Below are positions 51,236 through 54,394 of a stretch of 54,394 nt of DNA, piece after piece (position 1 is the stretch's first letter; each line of letters opens with the position of its first letter). Origin of the DNA: an uncultured Prevotella sp. (GTDB lineage Bacteria; Bacteroidota; Bacteroidia; Bacteroidales; Bacteroidaceae); NCBI GenBank assembly GCA_900552675.1, contig USAI01000004.1, forward strand, positions 1 through 54,394. The letters run 5' to 3'. The position numbers and the translations under genes are program-made. The notes below the pieces were generated by a model that was given only the letters and a program-made list of their open reading frames with translations, was not told the DNA's origin and ran no database searches.

Positions 51236-51870
51236 GCAAGAAACAAAACTTTTTCACTACGCTTCTCAAGCCGCTCGTCAGCCATGCCATGCTGACGGTG
51301 AGCCTCACCGTGGCAGCCATTGCTGTCATAGGCATTGCCACATGGTGGCTGGCCGACAAAAATAAAGACAACTCGATAAGCATTGGCACAAACCAGCAAA
51401 TTGACATCACCCCCACACAGATACAGTCGATAAAAAACATTGGGCAATGGTCTTTTCTCACCATCAACGACGAAGAGATGATTGACACCGTGCGCACGGG
51501 CTTTTTCAGCGACGACCAACTGGTGCGCATCTATTATGGCACCCTACAACTGGGCATCGACATGAACGACACCAGCGACGAATGGATAACACGCAGCAAC
51601 GACTCAATCGTGATACTGCTGCCCGAGGTGCGCCTACTTGACAAAAACTTTATCGACGAGGCACGCACACGATCGTTCATGGAGTCGGGCAAATGGACCT
51701 CGGCCGACCGCCATGCTCTATACCGCAGAGCACAGGCTGCCATGATACGCCGCTGCGTAACCACTGCTAACCTACGCAGCGCCGAACAGCAAGCCGCCAC
51801 GCAGTTTGACGAACTGATGCGCTCCATGGGTTTCAACAACGTCATCATAAGGTTTGAGAAACCACACTAA
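51232..51870 (+). CDS. DUF4230 protein with N-terminal membrane anchor, second of a pair
   Basis: A 212-residue protein with an N-terminal transmembrane helix (AMLTVSLTVAAIAVIGIATW) and the same domain (QIQSIKNIGQWSFLTINDEE, DDQLVRIYYGTLQLGIDMND, NDSIVILLPEVRLLDKNFID, FDELMRSMGFNNVIIRFE). It is a paralogue of the preceding protein; the pair may act as a complex, one lipid-anchored and one with a membrane helix. Function unknown. Confidence 0.82.
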   Translation: MSKKQNFFTTLLKPLVSHAMLTVSLTVAAIAVIGIATWWLADKNKDNSISIGTNQQIDITPTQIQSIKNIGQWSFLTINDEEMIDTVRTGFFSDDQLVRIYYGTLQLGIDMNDTSDEWITRSNDSIVILLPEVRLLDKNFIDEARTRSFMESGKWTSADRHALYRRAQAAMIRRCVTTANLRSAEQQAATQFDELMRSMGFNNVIIRFEKPH

Positions 51871-52023
51871 ACCACCACCCTACCGCCCTATACCCCATCC
51901 TTATTACTACAACACAACACGCCCCACATCTCACAGCAAATCATAAAAGAGCTTTGACAGTCATCACAAGCATCATAATACAAACACTACATACAAAATT
52001 AATCAGTAAGGAGTCAGAGAGAT

Positions 52024-53406
52024 ATGGATTTTTTAAACAATTTTTTCACCACCCTCAGTGGCTATCTTTGGGGGTGGCCCATGATAGTGCTGTTGCTGGG
52101 CACACACATCTACCTAACCATACGTTTGCGTTTTCCACAACGCAAACTGCTCACAGCCATTAAGTTGTCGGTAAAAAGCGATGAACAGGCAGCTGGCGAC
52201 GTGTCACAGTTTGGCTCACTGGCCACCGCCTTGGCCGCCACTATCGGCACAGGCAACATTGTGGGTGTGGGCACTGCCATAGTGCTGGGTGGCCCTGGTG
52301 CTGTGTTTTGGTGCTGGATATCAGGACTTTTTGGCATGGCTACCAAATATTCAGAGGCGCTACTTTCAGTAAAATATCGTGTACGAATGGCCAACGGGCA
52401 GATGCTTGGCGGCCCTATGTACGCCTTAGAGAAAGGATTAGGCTGCAAGTGGTTAGCCGTGATATTTGCCGTGTTCACCATCTTGGCCTCGTTTGGGACG
52501 GGCAGCACGGTTCAGGCCAACGCCATATCAAGCAACCTGGCACACGCCTACCATATCTCACCCTATCTCTCAGGCATCGTTATTGCCGCTCTTACAGCCG
52601 TAGTGGTGATGGGTGGCGTAAAACACATTGCTCGTGTGTGCGAAATGTTGGTGCCCCTCATGGCCGCCTTCTACGTGTTAGGTTGCCTCTATATATTGTG
52701 CATCAACGGCAGTTATGTGTGGCCCGCCATCAAGCTAATCGTTAGCGCTGCCTTCACCCCACAGGCAGCGGGAGGTGGCTTTGTGGGCTCAAGCATCATG
52801 CTGGCAGCACGCTTCGGCATAGCCCGCGGTCTGTTTTCAAACGAGTCGGGCTTGGGCTCGGCACCCATCGCCTCGGCAGCAGCACGCACACGCAATGCGG
52901 TGCGACAGGCGCTGGTATCGTCGTCGGGCACCTTTTGGGACACGGTTGTTATCTGTGCCTTGACAGGTATCGTACTGGTGAGCAGTGTGCTGGCCTATCC
53001 CGACATCGACTGTACCAATGGCGGTGCCCTCACCAGCATGGTGTTTAGCAAGATACCCTACGTGGGCAACCTCATCCTCAGCATCGGCCTCGTTATGTTT
53101 GCCTTCACCACCACCCTGGGTTGGTATTATTATGGCGAGCGCTGCATGGCCTATCTGAAGGGGCGCATCTGGACAAAAGTTTACAGCATAGCTTATATAC
53201 TGACCGTGTTTGGCGGTAGCGTGGCCAACCTGTATATGGTGTGGAGCGTGGCCGACTGCATGAACGCGCTGATGGCTATACCTAACCTGGTGTCGCTACT
53301 GCTGCTAAGTGGCGTGCTGGTGCGCGAAACACAAAAATATTTATGGAGCGGGAACCTTGACCAAACCGACAACGAAATGCTGCAAGATGAAATGAATAGG
53401 CAATAA
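52024..53406 (+). CDS. Alanine or glycine:sodium symporter (AGCS family)
   Basis: A 460-residue membrane protein with about 10-11 hydrophobic segments. AGCS signature regions: SLATALAATIGTGNIVGVGTAI (the sodium-binding helix), GGPGAVFWCWISGLFGMATKYSEALLSVKYR, NESGLGSAPIASAAART, and GSTVQANAIS. It imports alanine or glycine with sodium. The gene has an AAGGAG site about 12 bases before its ATG. It stands alone 153 bases after the DUF4230 pair. Confidence 0.94.
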   Translation: MDFLNNFFTTLSGYLWGWPMIVLLLGTHIYLTIRLRFPQRKLLTAIKLSVKSDEQAAGDVSQFGSLATALAATIGTGNIVGVGTAIVLGGPGAVFWCWISGLFGMATKYSEALLSVKYRVRMANGQMLGGPMYALEKGLGCKWLAVIFAVFTILASFGTGSTVQANAISSNLAHAYHISPYLSGIVIAALTAVVVMGGVKHIARVCEMLVPLMAAFYVLGCLYILCINGSYVWPAIKLIVSAAFTPQAAGGGFVGSSIMLAARFGIARGLFSNESGLGSAPIASAAARTRNAVRQALVSSSGTFWDTVVICALTGIVLVSSVLAYPDIDCTNGGALTSMVFSKIPYVGNLILSIGLVMFAFTTTLGWYYYGERCMAYLKGRIWTKVYSIAYILTVFGGSVANLYMVWSVADCMNALMAIPNLVSLLLLSGVLVRETQKYLWSGNLDQTDNEMLQDEMNRQ

Positions 53407-53432
53407 GGGGCCTTGGTTTCAGATATTTTTAG

Positions 53433-53440
53433 TAACTTTG
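53433..53440 (+). promoter_or_regulatory. -7 promoter box of the last lipoprotein gene
   Basis: TAACTTTG, an exact match. It overlaps the upstream ATG at 53438 and puts the transcription start next to ATG 53447, favouring ATG 53456 or a near-leaderless 53447. Confidence 0.55.
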
Positions 53441-53455
53441 CCACCTATGAAACGT

Positions 53456-54046
53456 ATGAAAAATATCAAAAAAGGAATATACGCAGCAGCCCTTCTTATG
53501 GGTTGCTTGTGCGCTCTTTCATCGTGCGAAAGCAAGAAGAAAGAAAACAAAAACATTATTACCACCAAGCCAGTAACAAAGGTAAAGAAAGGCACACAGA
53601 GTATGAGCGACTATGCGCAAAGCCGTGTGATAGAGTGGCTTGGCAACAGCTATACGGTAAGCACCGAACGTAAGGCCGACACCTCGCTACCCCTTTGCAA
53701 AGACGAACAGGGCAACGAATATTATGACAACCGCATAACGGTAACCATCACACGAAAAGATGGCAGCGTTTTCTTTAAACGCACCTTCACAAAGACCGAC
53801 TTTGCCCAGTATGCCAAAGGTAGCTATGGCCGAGATGGTGCTCTGCTGGGCGTGGTGTTTAACACCATAAAAAACGATGCGCTGCTGTTTGCCGCCAGCG
53901 TAGGCTCGCCCGATAACATGAGCGACAACTTTGTGCCTATCGTGGTGCGCATCAGCCGAACAGGAGCAGTAAGCATGAGCGAAGACACCGCCATTGATAC
54001 GGGCACCGATGCCCCAATAGACGATGACGACGACGAGGGCGTATAA
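53456..54046 (+). CDS. Lipoprotein, DUF4738-like
   Basis: A 196-residue lipoprotein from ATG 53456 (MKNIKKGIYAAALLMGCLCA, lipobox LSSC). Following the Lys-rich segment is a domain with QSRVIEWLGNSYTVSTERK, YYDNRITVTITRKDGSVFFK, and SYGRDGALLGVVFNTIKNDA. The C-terminus is very acidic (DDDDDEG). I assign DUF4738 by resemblance with moderate certainty. Starts at 53438 or 53447 would add 6 or 3 residues. Confidence 0.7.
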   Translation: MKNIKKGIYAAALLMGCLCALSSCESKKKENKNIITTKPVTKVKKGTQSMSDYAQSRVIEWLGNSYTVSTERKADTSLPLCKDEQGNEYYDNRITVTITRKDGSVFFKRTFTKTDFAQYAKGSYGRDGALLGVVFNTIKNDALLFAASVGSPDNMSDNFVPIVVRISRTGAVSMSEDTAIDTGTDAPIDDDDDEGV

Positions 54047-54103
54047 CTCCTCTAAGCACCTCACGTTGCACCTCACTACACAAAAGTAAATATCAACATA
54101 AAA

Positions 54104-54345
54104 GCCCGTTTTGCATAAATATACAGTTTTGTGAATATTTATGCAAAACGGACTTTTACGTTTCTTAACACAATATTTGTGAAATTTCTTACACTTTAAA
54201 AGAAATTGCTCATCCCTTGCTTACAGTTTTCAAAGTTAATACCTCTCGTATGCAAAAGCATGGGTTTTAGGCGCTGAAACCCTTGGTTTCAGGCTGTGAA
54301 ACCCTTGGTTTTACAACGTAAAACCCATGCTTTCAGACTGTGAAA
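54104..54345. repeat. Composite intergenic repeat, copy B
   Basis: Same order as copy A at 24475: a perfect 17-bp hairpin with TTGCATAAATAT arms (54106-54122 with 54135-54151), CTTTTACGTTTCTTA, TTGCTTACA, TTAATACCT, CATGGGTTTTAGG, then three 22-bp units (54276-54341). The ATG at 54374 near the window end could begin a further gene but only seven codons are visible. Confidence 0.75.
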
Positions 54346-54394
54346 GTACATATAAAAAGTGTTTGAGAGAAGAATGAGGAAAGTTTACTGGTTA

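Noticed and set aside
1..54394. CRISPR array suggested by the short tandem repeats
   Set aside because: The units are directly adjacent without spacers and differ from locus to locus; no cas gene is present.
54374..54394. Start of a further gene (ATG AGG AAA ...) at the right edge
   Set aside because: Only seven codons visible and no promoter match, so it cannot be supported.

Overview
The window looks like chromosomal DNA of a Bacteroidales bacterium, most likely a Prevotella-type member of the Prevotellaceae. Evidence: promoters follow the Bacteroidetes -7 pattern TAnnTTTG; most genes lack a Shine-Dalgarno sequence; Rho carries a long acidic disordered insert; and typical Bacteroidales families occur (HU-HIG proteins, GldB-like lipoprotein, DUF4924, DUF2023, DUF4230, DPP-IV peptidase, TamB/TamA pair). 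No tRNA, rRNA, CRISPR array, prophage or classical insertion sequence was recognised. The family assignment is inference from protein resemblance and sequence signals, not from a search.

Layout. 0.1-3.2 kb is an accessory patch: a REP-associated Y1 transposase with an extra DprA/SLOG-like C-terminal domain, a quasi-palindromic AT-rich region, two HU-like DNA-binding proteins and a small membrane protein, with the HU module bracketed by inverted copies of an intergenic repeat. 3.2-5.7 kb: greA, queC, pgk. 5.85-6.32 kb: a gene-free 472-bp element closed by a 32-bp near-perfect inverted repeat and containing two large nested hairpin arms. 6.4-7.6 kb: rpsF-rpsR-rplI, whose last two genes carry perfect AGGAGG sites, unusual here. 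7.7-10 kb: a HisC-like aminotransferase without its PLP lysine, divergent from an MltF-like lytic transglycosylase. 10.2-18.4 kb: rpsA, rho, uvrA and a glycosyltransferase.

18.5-31.6 kb holds a WalJ-type hydrolase, a lipoprotein, DPP-IV, a YhcC-type radical SAM protein, a GldB-like lipoprotein, a second glycosyltransferase with mtaB, a 54-residue lipoprotein, a flavodoxin with DUF2023, a ROK kinase, a LysE-type exporter and DUF4924. 31.7-39.2 kb: prfC, a three-gene envelope operon (YtxH, holin-like, small protein), then SPOR protein-ruvX-def-TPR protein-metal/cobalamin-type binding lipoprotein. 39.8-49.4 kb: a sugar nucleotidyltransferase and the minus-strand series fabG, RluA-type synthase, tamB, tamA. 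49.9-54.0 kb: a TetR regulator with a palindrome at its promoter, two overlapping DUF4230 genes, an alanine/glycine:sodium symporter and a lipoprotein.

Most genes are housekeeping. The unusual content is mainly between genes: the 472-bp element, REP-like repeats beside the transposase, short tandem arrays that mostly have 22-23 bp periods and internal dyads, and two copies (24.5 and 54.1 kb) of a dispersed composite repeat. Genes left of about 12 kb also appear GC-richer than those to the right.
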